From CAG-390 sp045543615 (GTDB lineage: Bacteria; Bacillota; Clostridia; Oscillospirales; CAG-272): a stretch of DNA of 64,000 nucleotides. The stretch covers positions 1 through 64,000 of the forward strand of contig JAZPXL010000007.1 of assembly GCA_045543615.1 (NCBI GenBank). The letters run 5' to 3'. The notes beneath the pieces were generated by a model, which worked only from the letters and a program-made list of their open reading frames with translations, did not search any database and was not told where the DNA came from. Shown piece by piece: positions 1 through 6,941 of the stretch. The stretch's first letter is position 1; every line of letters begins with the position of its first letter. A program made the position numbers and the translations under genes.

Positions 1-817
1 TGACGTAAGCGGAAATCTCCTTGTTTCATACACCTATGATGCTTGGGGAAGCCCTGTTTCCACGACCTATTCAAACGGTGGAGCTTCAACCGCCGCCCGC
101 TTCAACCCCTTCCGCTACCGTGGCTATTACTACGATACAGAGACGGGATTCTACTATCTCAATAGCAGATACTACGATTCTGAGATCGGTAGGTTTATAA
201 ATGCGGATGGTTATGTTTCTACAGGCCAAGGCTTGCTTGGTTACAATATGTTTGCGTATTGTAATAATAGCCCGATATTATTTATCGACAAAAGTGGGTA
301 CTCTATGCGATATAATAGGATAGTTGATACCTCTTTTCAATCTGACAAAATCAGCGAAGAACGAAGAGTTTTGGAAGCAGAATATTTTGCGATTTACAAA
401 GGCGTCCCAGTGATTAAAGTCCCTTTTTTGGAGGCTAATGCGTTTTCTTTTGGAGTAATATTCATTGGTGGTGAAGTAAAAAATAGATTTGACGCAGAAA
501 ACGTAATTAAGCACGAGTATGGGCACACCATTCATATGGAGATGATTGGTCCAGCAACGTATTTAGTTGATGTTGCAATTCCGTCATTGTGTGGTTTTTG
601 GGGTGAAGTTACGGAATACAAAAACTATTACTCTCAACCATGGGAATATGTGGCTGATTACTTAGGCGGTGTAACGAATCGCACTTATAAAAATGGTGAA
701 CCATATGATTACCAAGAGGGAGTGGAAGAATATAGCGCAAAATACTTATTGTCAACAATAAGAAAGCGGTTAAAAATTGCTCACCGATTTACAAAGGACA
801 AAATAATGATTTTTTGA
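1..817 (+). CDS. RHS repeat-associated core protein, 3' part, with putative zinc-metallopeptidase tip
   Basis: The reading frame is already open at base 2, so the gene begins before the window. The first ~70 codons are RHS core: a YTYDAWG YD-repeat, then RYRGYYYDTETGFYYL and SRYYDSEIGRFINAD, the hallmark of the RHS-associated core just before the variable tip. The usual DPxG boundary appears here as DKSG. The tip (about 175 residues) carries HEYGH, a match to the HExxH zinc motif, and further on WEYVADYLGG, which could supply a third ligand. Known for the family: RHS/Wap proteins are large secreted or cell-surface proteins whose C-terminal tips are often toxins against competitors. That this tip is a proteolytic toxin is inference. 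The core part is nearly identical in DNA to 3246-3452, while the tip is unrelated. The tip is visibly more AT-rich than the core, as expected for an exchanged module. Confidence 0.85.
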   Translation, partial: DVSGNLLVSYTYDAWGSPVSTTYSNGGASTAARFNPFRYRGYYYDTETGFYYLNSRYYDSEIGRFINADGYVSTGQGLLGYNMFAYCNNSPILFIDKSGYSMRYNRIVDTSFQSDKISEERRVLEAEYFAIYKGVPVIKVPFLEANAFSFGVIFIGGEVKNRFDAENVIKHEYGHTIHMEMIGPATYLVDVAIPSLCGFWGEVTEYKNYYSQPWEYVADYLGGVTNRTYKNGEPYDYQEGVEEYSAKYLLSTIRKRLKIAHRFTKDKIMIF

Positions 818-834
818 AAGGAGTATTTGGAGTT

Positions 835-1587
835 ATGAAAAAGCTTAAAGCACTAAAAATCTTTTGCCTTTTGTTAACAGCTATACTTCTGCCGTCTTGC
901 GCCGGTAATATTCCGACTCTCGCTTTAGGCGGATTGTATGAAGCACAGACTATTGTAGCACTGAATGTTCCCACCTACAGTGAATTATCTATTGAGGACG
1001 TCAAGTTCAACAACTACGCCAAATTATCGGAAAAAGATGATTACGGCAGATGCTTGTATATGTATATCGGAAAGGGAATAACGGTCGGTACAAACACCAC
1101 CGAAAGCTATATGGTTATTTCTCAGAAATGTGAAAACGGCAAGGTTTTCTACTATCCCGATATATGTTATATTGCCAATTTGACCGACAGTTGCGATTTT
1201 TCTCTTGAGGAAATTGCAGAATTGAAGGAAAATAACGATTGGGGCAAGCCACTCGATGACGCAAAAATGGCATCTGCAGACATTGGTATAGATGCCGGAC
1301 TTGATTTCAATTATAAAGACCTCAAATCTATTATAAGCGACAGCGGTGTGTTACCCGAGAACAACGGATTTTTCTACGATGTGTTTGCTAAAAATGCGGA
1401 TGGATCATATCTTGCTCTTGTTGTGGCAGAAAGCGTTTCCGATGACTCTCAAGGTGAGCAGTTTAAGTATTATCTGATAAATTTGGATCTTGTTCTGCAA
1501 AGTGCTACGCTCATTCAAGAAATTGATGACCCTATGTCTGCGCAGAATATTATCGTGTCTGTGAAAGAATCCATAAACAAAAACTAA
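835..1587 (+). CDS. Putative lipoprotein beside RHS tip (candidate immunity protein)
   Basis: A 250-residue protein with a signal peptide (KKLKALKIFCLLLTAILL) and lipobox LPSC, so it is probably a lipoprotein facing outward. The start at 835 is chosen because AAAGGAG at 817-823 lies a good distance upstream and the signal peptide begins there. An in-frame start 21 bases earlier would overlap the RHS stop. No domain is recognised; the mature part looks like a mixed alpha/beta globular protein without obvious catalytic motifs. It begins 17 bases after the RHS stop, the usual place of an immunity gene, so protection against the protease-like tip is a reasonable guess, but position is the only support. 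Confidence 0.7.
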   Translation: MKKLKALKIFCLLLTAILLPSCAGNIPTLALGGLYEAQTIVALNVPTYSELSIEDVKFNNYAKLSEKDDYGRCLYMYIGKGITVGTNTTESYMVISQKCENGKVFYYPDICYIANLTDSCDFSLEEIAELKENNDWGKPLDDAKMASADIGIDAGLDFNYKDLKSIISDSGVLPENNGFFYDVFAKNADGSYLALVVAESVSDDSQGEQFKYYLINLDLVLQSATLIQEIDDPMSAQNIIVSVKESINKN

Positions 1588-1617
1588 ATTGGTATTTATT
1601 GATCGGAGGTGAGAATG

Positions 1618-1887
1618 ATGAAAAGAATATGGGTTTCTTTGCTTATTATTGTTTTGATATGCATAGTAGCTATAATAAGTGTGTTGTTCTTAAAAAGTAG
1701 AAGCGAAGATGTAAAAGTCGAATCGTTTTCTATGACAAATTACCAATGGGAAATACAAACTTTTTCAACAGACCAAAATGTTGGAGAAGTAAATGACAAG
1801 AATACCGCTATCGAAAAGTCAAAATCGCTTTGGATAGAAAAATATAGTGCTGACATCCCGAATGTGTATTTTGCAGTTGAGAGGTGA
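1618..1887 (+). CDS. Small membrane-anchored protein, possible truncated NTF2-fold immunity protein
   Basis: An 89-residue protein: one N-terminal membrane helix (IWVSLLIIVLICIVAIISVLFL), then a short outer domain. GGAGG at 1605-1609 serves ATG 1618 (ATG 1615 is the alternative). The stretch NDKNTAIEKSKSLWIEKY resembles the first helix region of NTF2-fold immunity proteins that accompany polymorphic toxins (pattern: D-x-x-T-A-I, then W-x-x-x-Y). The rest of that fold (about 50 more residues with W and G-T-L motifs) is absent, so the gene may be truncated or only superficially similar. The stop overlaps the ribosome site of the next gene, so the two are co-transcribed. Confidence 0.55.
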   Translation: MKRIWVSLLIIVLICIVAIISVLFLKSRSEDVKVESFSMTNYQWEIQTFSTDQNVGEVNDKNTAIEKSKSLWIEKYSADIPNVYFAVER

Positions 1888-1892
1888 TTGCC

Positions 1893-2522
1893 ATGAAAAA
1901 AAGAGCAGTTAGTGTAATTATCACTGTAATGTGTATTTTAATATTGATAGGGTGTAATGATATGAATTTTAACCAGACAACAAATAAAAATGAGTTGCTT
2001 ACAGAAAAATATACAATTACACAAATAGAAGAATTAAAGAGCAAAGCAGAAGATGGTAATATGACATTCTCAAAATTCAAAAGGGATTTTAATGTACAAT
2101 GTATGCGAAAAACTCATCAAGGATATTATGTTGTGCTATTGCTAGAAGACGGAGGAAATGCTTTTGCTTTTTTTAACGAAAAAAACATATTGAATCGTGT
2201 TATGGTTTTCGATAGCTTTAAAAGCAAAACTGAATTTCAAAATCAAGTGGTAGAACAAATGCCCGAGAGTGAGGTGCTAAATCTGGATTCTAATACACTT
2301 GTTACGCCTATATCTGCGTTAGATATAACAGTACACATTGTAAAAGAAGGCATTTTCATAGTGAAATATTCACGTCTTAGAGATGGGGAGTTAATAGAAG
2401 ACCCAGTTGTTACCTCTATACAATTCATTGAAAATGAAACTATATTAACCACTGAAGATCCTTTTATTAGAGATGAAATACCTTTTATTTTTGAATTTGA
2501 TAAAACAGCCCAATTAAATTAG
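1893..2522 (+). CDS. Putative lipoprotein of unknown function in RHS cassette
   Basis: A 209-residue protein with signal peptide and lipobox LIGC at residues ~20-23, so predicted to be lipid-anchored. Start 1893 follows AGAGGTG at 1880-1886; a GTG at 1884 is in frame but has no suitable ribosome site. The mature part has no motif I recognise. AT-rich codon use matches the preceding small gene and the RHS tip, not the housekeeping genes further on, so it probably travelled with the cassette. A second candidate for an immunity or accessory role. Confidence 0.6.
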   Translation: MKKRAVSVIITVMCILILIGCNDMNFNQTTNKNELLTEKYTITQIEELKSKAEDGNMTFSKFKRDFNVQCMRKTHQGYYVVLLLEDGGNAFAFFNEKNILNRVMVFDSFKSKTEFQNQVVEQMPESEVLNLDSNTLVTPISALDITVHIVKEGIFIVKYSRLRDGELIEDPVVTSIQFIENETILTTEDPFIRDEIPFIFEFDKTAQLN

Positions 2523-2553
2523 TATGAATTAATCATACCATCAATCAACGCAT

Positions 2554-2605
2554 TTTGTGAGACAACAGTTGGAGGGATAACATCCCTTCAACTGTTCCTC
2601 ACAAA
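2554..2605. repeat. 52-bp palindromic element at RHS cassette junction
   Basis: Nested inverted repeat: outer arms TTTGTGAG (2554-2561) and CTCACAAA (2598-2605); inner arms start CAGTTG (2566) and end CAACTG (2594), a 13-bp stem with one G.T pair and loop AAC. The part from 2565 to 2625 recurs as a direct repeat at 4887-4947 with three mismatches in 61 bases. No T-run follows, so it is not a classical terminator. It sits after the last small gene of cassette 1 and directly before the headless RHS fragment. Confidence 0.75.
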
Positions 2606-2643
2606 GAGGAGTCGGAAACATAACCTCTATAAGCATCAACGGC

Positions 2644-4101
2644 GTGCTGAAATACAGCTACGAATATGATGACCTCGGTCAGCTTACCCGTGAAAACGAT
2701 GCAAATAAGGGTCAGACTTGTGTCTATGTATATGACAACGCAGGAAATATAACTCTGCGCAAGGTCTATGCGTATACAACGGCGGGGACCGTCACAGGCG
2801 AGCCGACTTATACAACGGTCTATGGATACACCGACTCAAGCTGGGGCGATAAGCTCACCTCTTACGATGGCAGAGCTATAACCTATGACGAGATAGGAAA
2901 TCCTCTGAGCTACTACAACGGAGTTGAGTACACACTTGCGTGGACCGCAGGAAGACAGCTCCAAAGCGCAAGCTTTGCAGGAAATCTTGTGTCCTATACC
3001 TACAATGACGAGGGCATAAGAACATGCAAAACCGTAGGCGGAATTGTTCACGAATACCATCTTGTCGGAACGCAAATTCTTTCAGAGGAATGGAACGAAA
3101 ACGGCATTCAACACCTGATTGTTTATCATTATGACGCCGCAGGACTTCCCATAGGTATGACGTACAGAAATTCCGGTTACTCTTACTATGAGTGTGATAC
3201 ATTCATATATGTCAAGAACCTGCAAGGCGATATAATCAAGGTACTTGATGTAAGCGGAAATCTCCTTGTTTCATACACCTATGATGCTTGGGGAAGCCCT
3301 GTTACCACAACCTATTCAAACGGTGGAGCTTCAACCGCCGCCCGCTTCAACCCCTTCCGCTACCGTGGCTATTACTACGATACAGAGACGGGATTCTACT
3401 ATCTCAATAGCAGATACTACGATTCTGAGATCGGTAGGTTTATAAATGCAGATAACAGAATATCTGGTGTTGGTGGAGATATAAGAGGATACAATCCATT
3501 TGTCTATTGCTACAACAACCCTGTTAATTTAGACGATCCGACTGGAAATTGGCCAGAGTGGTTGAAAAGCACTGTCAAATGGGTGGCCAAAAACATTGTC
3601 AAACCCGTAGTAAAGACAGTGGAAGATATCACTTCAAATCTCGATTTAACATATTCTTCTGGAATCAATCTAAGTGTAACACCAACTGCTGTTATTTTTA
3701 ACGGTCAGATCGGTGTTTCTATGGATACAGATGGAAATGTTGCGGTACAATTTTCGGGAGGTGGTGGCTTTTCCGCAGGTACTTCGGGTATATCCATTAC
3801 AGGATATCAAAGCGTAACAAACGCTCCTAATATCGGTAAATTGAACGATGAGTATTATCAAATAGGGGGCTCAATAGTCGTACCTATCGAGGGTGTTAAT
3901 GTTGCTGCTGGTGGAGATGTAATGTTTATACCTGACAAGGAACTGAATGATGTATATTATGGGTTATCTAAAAATTTTGGATGGGGTTCGCCTGGGCAGG
4001 AATTTCATGTTGAATGGGGGCAGACTGCCACTTTGACTCAAACACAATTTAATATTTACGATATTGCGAGAACCGTGTATAACAGAATTATGGAGTGGTA
4101 G
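2644..4101 (+). CDS. Orphan RHS C-terminal cassette, lacking its 5' end, with unknown tip
   Basis: RHS-type YD repeats (YSYEYDDLGQLTREND, YVYDNAGNITLRK, ITYDEIGNPLSYY) lead into the associated core (RYRGYYYDTETGFYYL, YDSEIGRF, DPTG). The DNA at 3246-3452 is almost the same as bases 1-207. The frame stays open upstream to 2581, directly behind the palindrome, with coding-like sequence (GNITSISING) from 2614 but no signal peptide, no convincing start and no promoter. GTG 2644 is only the first possible start. This is the layout of a displaced 'orphan' RHS tip, probably silent until recombined onto a full-length RHS gene through the shared core. The ~180-residue tip is rich in Gly/Ser/Val beta-strand sequence and has a C-terminal WGQTATLTQTQFNIYDIA segment; its activity is unknown. 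Confidence 0.75.
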   Translation: MLKYSYEYDDLGQLTRENDANKGQTCVYVYDNAGNITLRKVYAYTTAGTVTGEPTYTTVYGYTDSSWGDKLTSYDGRAITYDEIGNPLSYYNGVEYTLAWTAGRQLQSASFAGNLVSYTYNDEGIRTCKTVGGIVHEYHLVGTQILSEEWNENGIQHLIVYHYDAAGLPIGMTYRNSGYSYYECDTFIYVKNLQGDIIKVLDVSGNLLVSYTYDAWGSPVTTTYSNGGASTAARFNPFRYRGYYYDTETGFYYLNSRYYDSEIGRFINADNRISGVGGDIRGYNPFVYCYNNPVNLDDPTGNWPEWLKSTVKWVAKNIVKPVVKTVEDITSNLDLTYSSGINLSVTPTAVIFNGQIGVSMDTDGNVAVQFSGGGGFSAGTSGISITGYQSVTNAPNIGKLNDEYYQIGGSIVVPIEGVNVAAGGDVMFIPDKELNDVYYGLSKNFGWGSPGQEFHVEWGQTATLTQTQFNIYDIARTVYNRIMEW

Positions 4102-4103
4102 CT

Positions 4104-4823
4104 ATGAAGAATAAAAAATATTATTTATTTTTGACTATAGTTTTATTGATTGTTATCTTTGCAAGCGTAATTGAGGTAAAGGCTATTAATACGGGATTTT
4201 CAACAGAGGAGCTTTCGGAAGAAGACAAGACTACATTTTTGTCAAACATTAGCTTGTCCTTAATTAAAGAAGAACCTGCGCAAAAAGCCATAGAATGCTT
4301 TGACGTAAATAGTAACCACGCTATAGCAATTGGGCAAGAAACAATAGGCAGAAGAAAAACAATATCTGTTTATTCAAACGAAGGCGTTTTTCAATATGGT
4401 TACACTTTTAATTCTAGTGGTAGCTTTGGAGTTGAGTGGGATGAAGAAAACCTAAATATTTATTTTGTTCGTAGTGATGTGATAATATCACTCGATTCGG
4501 ATGGTAACGTATTAGGTATTAAAGCCGTAGTGGATACGAGAGATAATAATTCCCACAGAAATGCTATGTTGTATTCTGATGAACGGATTGTTGGAGAAAC
4601 AACCTACCTAATCAGAAATGATATGGGAATACTAAACTGGGTGGCTACTTCTTACTCGCAAATACTCACAATTGATGATACTGGATATGAACGTATCATT
4701 TATGATGTAAACTCGATGCAACTGTCAAATATGATAGTGACAATTAGCTTTATATCCGTTTTTCTTTTAATTGCAATTGTTTCTATCGCTCGGCAATTCA
4801 TTAAGCTAAAGCGTAGTAATTGA
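4104..4823 (+). CDS. Membrane protein with large extracytoplasmic domain, candidate immunity protein of orphan RHS tip
   Basis: A 239-residue protein with an N-terminal hydrophobic segment (YYLFLTIVLLIVIFASVIEV), a ~170-residue outer part with beta-propeller-like strands (SVYSNEGVFQYGYTF; VIISLDSDGNVLGI), and a C-terminal membrane helix (MIVTISFISVFLLIAIVSIA) followed by basic residues. Start 4104 uses GGAG at 4092-4095, inside the end of the RHS frame, so the two are translationally linked. Its position right after the tip suggests immunity; no family is recognised. AT-rich like the other cassette genes. Confidence 0.65.
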   Translation: MKNKKYYLFLTIVLLIVIFASVIEVKAINTGFSTEELSEEDKTTFLSNISLSLIKEEPAQKAIECFDVNSNHAIAIGQETIGRRKTISVYSNEGVFQYGYTFNSSGSFGVEWDEENLNIYFVRSDVIISLDSDGNVLGIKAVVDTRDNNSHRNAMLYSDERIVGETTYLIRNDMGILNWVATSYSQILTIDDTGYERIIYDVNSMQLSNMIVTISFISVFLLIAIVSIARQFIKLKRSN

Positions 4824-4886
4824 TAGATTTTTCAATGCCTTGTGGCAAGGTTTAACCCAAAACTAACAAACCCCTTAAATTAAAAA

Positions 4887-4947
4887 ACAGTTGGAGAGAT
4901 AACCTCCCTTCAACTGTTCCTCACAAAGAGAAGTCGGAAACATAACC
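4887..4947. repeat. Second copy of the RHS cassette junction repeat
   Basis: Matches 2565-2625 with three mismatches in 61 bases. It includes the CAGTTG...CAACTG stem and the stretch ending GTCGGAAACATAACC, which in the first copy is the beginning of the RHS reading frame (GNIT). The outer left arm TTTGTGAG of the first copy is missing here, so this palindrome is incomplete. Confidence 0.75.
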
Positions 4948-5024
4948 AAACGCAAGATTTTGACATTTACAACGTCTGTCAGAGCAAGATATATAAGAAT
5001 AATATCTTGTCGAAAAATATGATA
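4948..5024 (+). pseudogene. Eroded 3' end of a third RHS tip
   Basis: Read from base 4950, the frame gives TQDFDIYNVCQSKIYKNN, which lines up with the C-terminus of the orphan RHS tip (TQFNIYDIARTVYNR). It is fused out of frame to the junction repeat, so almost all of a third cassette seems to have been deleted. The match is short and made by eye. Confidence 0.45.
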
Positions 5025-5026
5025 AC

Positions 5027-5069
5027 TCGCCCCTGTCTGTTTAACAGGGGCGAATCTTTTGTATTTTTA
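5027..5069 (+). terminator. Rho-independent terminator closing the RHS region
   Basis: Perfect 10-bp stem TCGCCCCTGT (5027-5036) / ACAGGGGCGA (5044-5053), 7-base loop, then a T-rich stretch. It probably ended the original RHS gene, whose 3' remnant lies just upstream. Confidence 0.85.
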
Positions 5070-5132
5070 GCTTGTTTTAGTATTAGCTATACTCTTATCG
5101 AGATACAAGTTTATAAAAAATAGTTTTAGTTA

Positions 5133-5161
5133 TTGATATTTTCATATTTATGTGATAAAAT
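5133..5161 (+). promoter_or_regulatory. Sigma-A-type promoter of the ABC exporter operon
   Basis: TTGATA (5133-5138), 17-base spacer, TAAAAT (5156-5161), 52 bases before the start codon. Confidence 0.6.
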
Positions 5162-5213
5162 ATTAATTTAGTGAATACAATTCAATCTATGTAAAAACCA
5201 AAAGGAATTTCTT

Positions 5214-6941
5214 ATGAAAAAACTATGGAAGTACACAAAGGGATTCAGACGGCAGACCTTTGCAGCTCCTTTTATGAAGCTTGGCGAAGCACTTCTTGAG
5301 CTTTTGATTCCACTTATTGTTGCCGACATTATCGACAACGGAGTTGGTACGGGCGACGATGGACGGGTGTGGCTTATGTGTGGGCTTATGGTGCTTTGTG
5401 GCACGGTGGGTATGCTTTTGTCGATCACATCTCAGTATTTTTCAGCACAGGCGGCCGTTGGCTTTTCGTGCGCACTGCGCCGTGATTTATTTGCGCACGT
5501 GCTCTACTTGCCAAGAAGCGCATCTGACAAATTGGGTGGCTCATCGCTTTTGACAAGGCTTACCGCCGATGTTGACAAGCTCCAGAACGGACTCAACCTT
5601 GGGCTCAGACTCCTTCTGCGCTCACCGTTTATTGTCTTTGGTGCAGTTTTTATGGCGTTTATAACCGATCCGGAGATATCCCTTGTCTTTGTAGGTGCTG
5701 TTCCTGCGCTTGCAGTTGTTGTCTTTGCTATCATACTTGTTGGAATACCGATGTTTACAAAGGTACAAAACAAGCTTGACAAGATAACGGGACACACAAG
5801 AGACAATCTCAGAGGTATGAGAGTTATTCGCGCTTTTCGTCAAGAGGACGAGCAGATAGAGTCTTTTGACAGCGCAAATGCAGATCATACAAAGGAAAGT
5901 GTTTTTGCAGGAGTTATTTCCTCGCTTCTCAATCCTTTGACCTACGTTATAGTAAACATTGCGATTATACTTATCATCCGTCAGGGTGGATTTGCTGTTG
6001 ATAGCGGAAGACTTTCACAGGGTGAGATTATTGCTCTATATAACTACATGACGCAAATTCTTGTAGAGCTTGTAAAGCTTGCAAATCTTGTTGTCACGCT
6101 GACAAAGGCGGGTGCTTGTGCAAAGAGAATATCAAAAACTCTTGACCTGCCACTTGAAGAAGAGTACAATGGCGAGAAGTCTGGACTTGACACAAGTGCG
6201 CCCATACTTGAATTTGATTCTGTATCGTTCAGATACCCCGAGGCCGCCGGTGACGCTCTGCACAATATAAGTATCACGCTGAAGAGAGGTGGAAAGCTTG
6301 GTGTGCTTGGTGGAACGGGATCGGGCAAGACAACGCTTGTAGACCTTATCCCAAGGTTTTATGAGATCAGCGAGGGCGAGCTTAGATTTGCAGGAAAGAG
6401 CGTTTCCGAATATCCCGTTATGGCACTTCGATCCAATATTGGAATAGTTCCACAGTCAGCTCAGCTTTTTGCGGGAACTGTTGCAGAGAATATTCGTTGG
6501 GGCAATCCCGATGCTGACGATGACGCAGTAATTGAGGCACTTACGTCTGCAGGAGCGATAGATTTCGTCCTCGCCAAAGAGGGTGGAATTAACGCCAGAG
6601 TAGAGCAAGGGGGAGCGAATTTCTCAGGCGGACAGAGACAGAGACTTTCAATAGCTCGTGCGCTTATTCGCAAGCCCGAACTTCTTATTCTCGACGATAG
6701 CTTTTCAGCTCTCGACTATGCAACCGATCTTCTCGTGCGAACCAATATTTCATCAATTGACTATCCTATCTCAACCGTTGTAATTTCGCAAAGACCGTCA
6801 GCGGTAATGGATGCCGATGTTATAGTTGTGCTTGATGATGGCGAGGCCGTTGGAGTTGGTACTCACGATGAGCTGATGGCGAGCTGTGAGGTTTACCGTG
6901 AGATATACGAAACGCAGTACGGAGGTGAGGACGATGGCTAA
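5214..6941 (+). CDS. ABC exporter half-transporter, subunit with degenerate ATP site
   Basis: A 575-residue type IV ABC exporter: six-helix membrane domain (about 1-310), then a nucleotide-binding domain with Walker A GGTGSGKTTL (~365), signature FSGGQRQRL (~470) and Walker B LLILDDSFSALD (~491). The catalytic Glu after Walker B is Asp, and the H-loop reads ISQRPS, so the switch His is Gln. These two changes mark the degenerate-site partner of heterodimeric exporters (TM287/TM288, BmrC/D type). It is followed with an 8-base overlap by the second subunit. The likely job is export of drugs or lipidic compounds; substrate unknown. Start ATG 5214 lies behind AAAGGAA. Confidence 0.92.
   Translation: MKKLWKYTKGFRRQTFAAPFMKLGEALLELLIPLIVADIIDNGVGTGDDGRVWLMCGLMVLCGTVGMLLSITSQYFSAQAAVGFSCALRRDLFAHVLYLPRSASDKLGGSSLLTRLTADVDKLQNGLNLGLRLLLRSPFIVFGAVFMAFITDPEISLVFVGAVPALAVVVFAIILVGIPMFTKVQNKLDKITGHTRDNLRGMRVIRAFRQEDEQIESFDSANADHTKESVFAGVISSLLNPLTYVIVNIAIILIIRQGGFAVDSGRLSQGEIIALYNYMTQILVELVKLANLVVTLTKAGACAKRISKTLDLPLEEEYNGEKSGLDTSAPILEFDSVSFRYPEAAGDALHNISITLKRGGKLGVLGGTGSGKTTLVDLIPRFYEISEGELRFAGKSVSEYPVMALRSNIGIVPQSAQLFAGTVAENIRWGNPDADDDAVIEALTSAGAIDFVLAKEGGINARVEQGGANFSGGQRQRLSIARALIRKPELLILDDSFSALDYATDLLVRTNISSIDYPISTVVISQRPSAVMDADVIVVLDDGEAVGVGTHDELMASCEVYREIYETQYGGEDDG

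Noticed and set aside
1..5069. Prophage or insertion-sequence origin of the AT-rich first 5 kb
   Set aside because: No transposase, integrase or phage structural gene is seen; RHS cassette exchange explains the composition.
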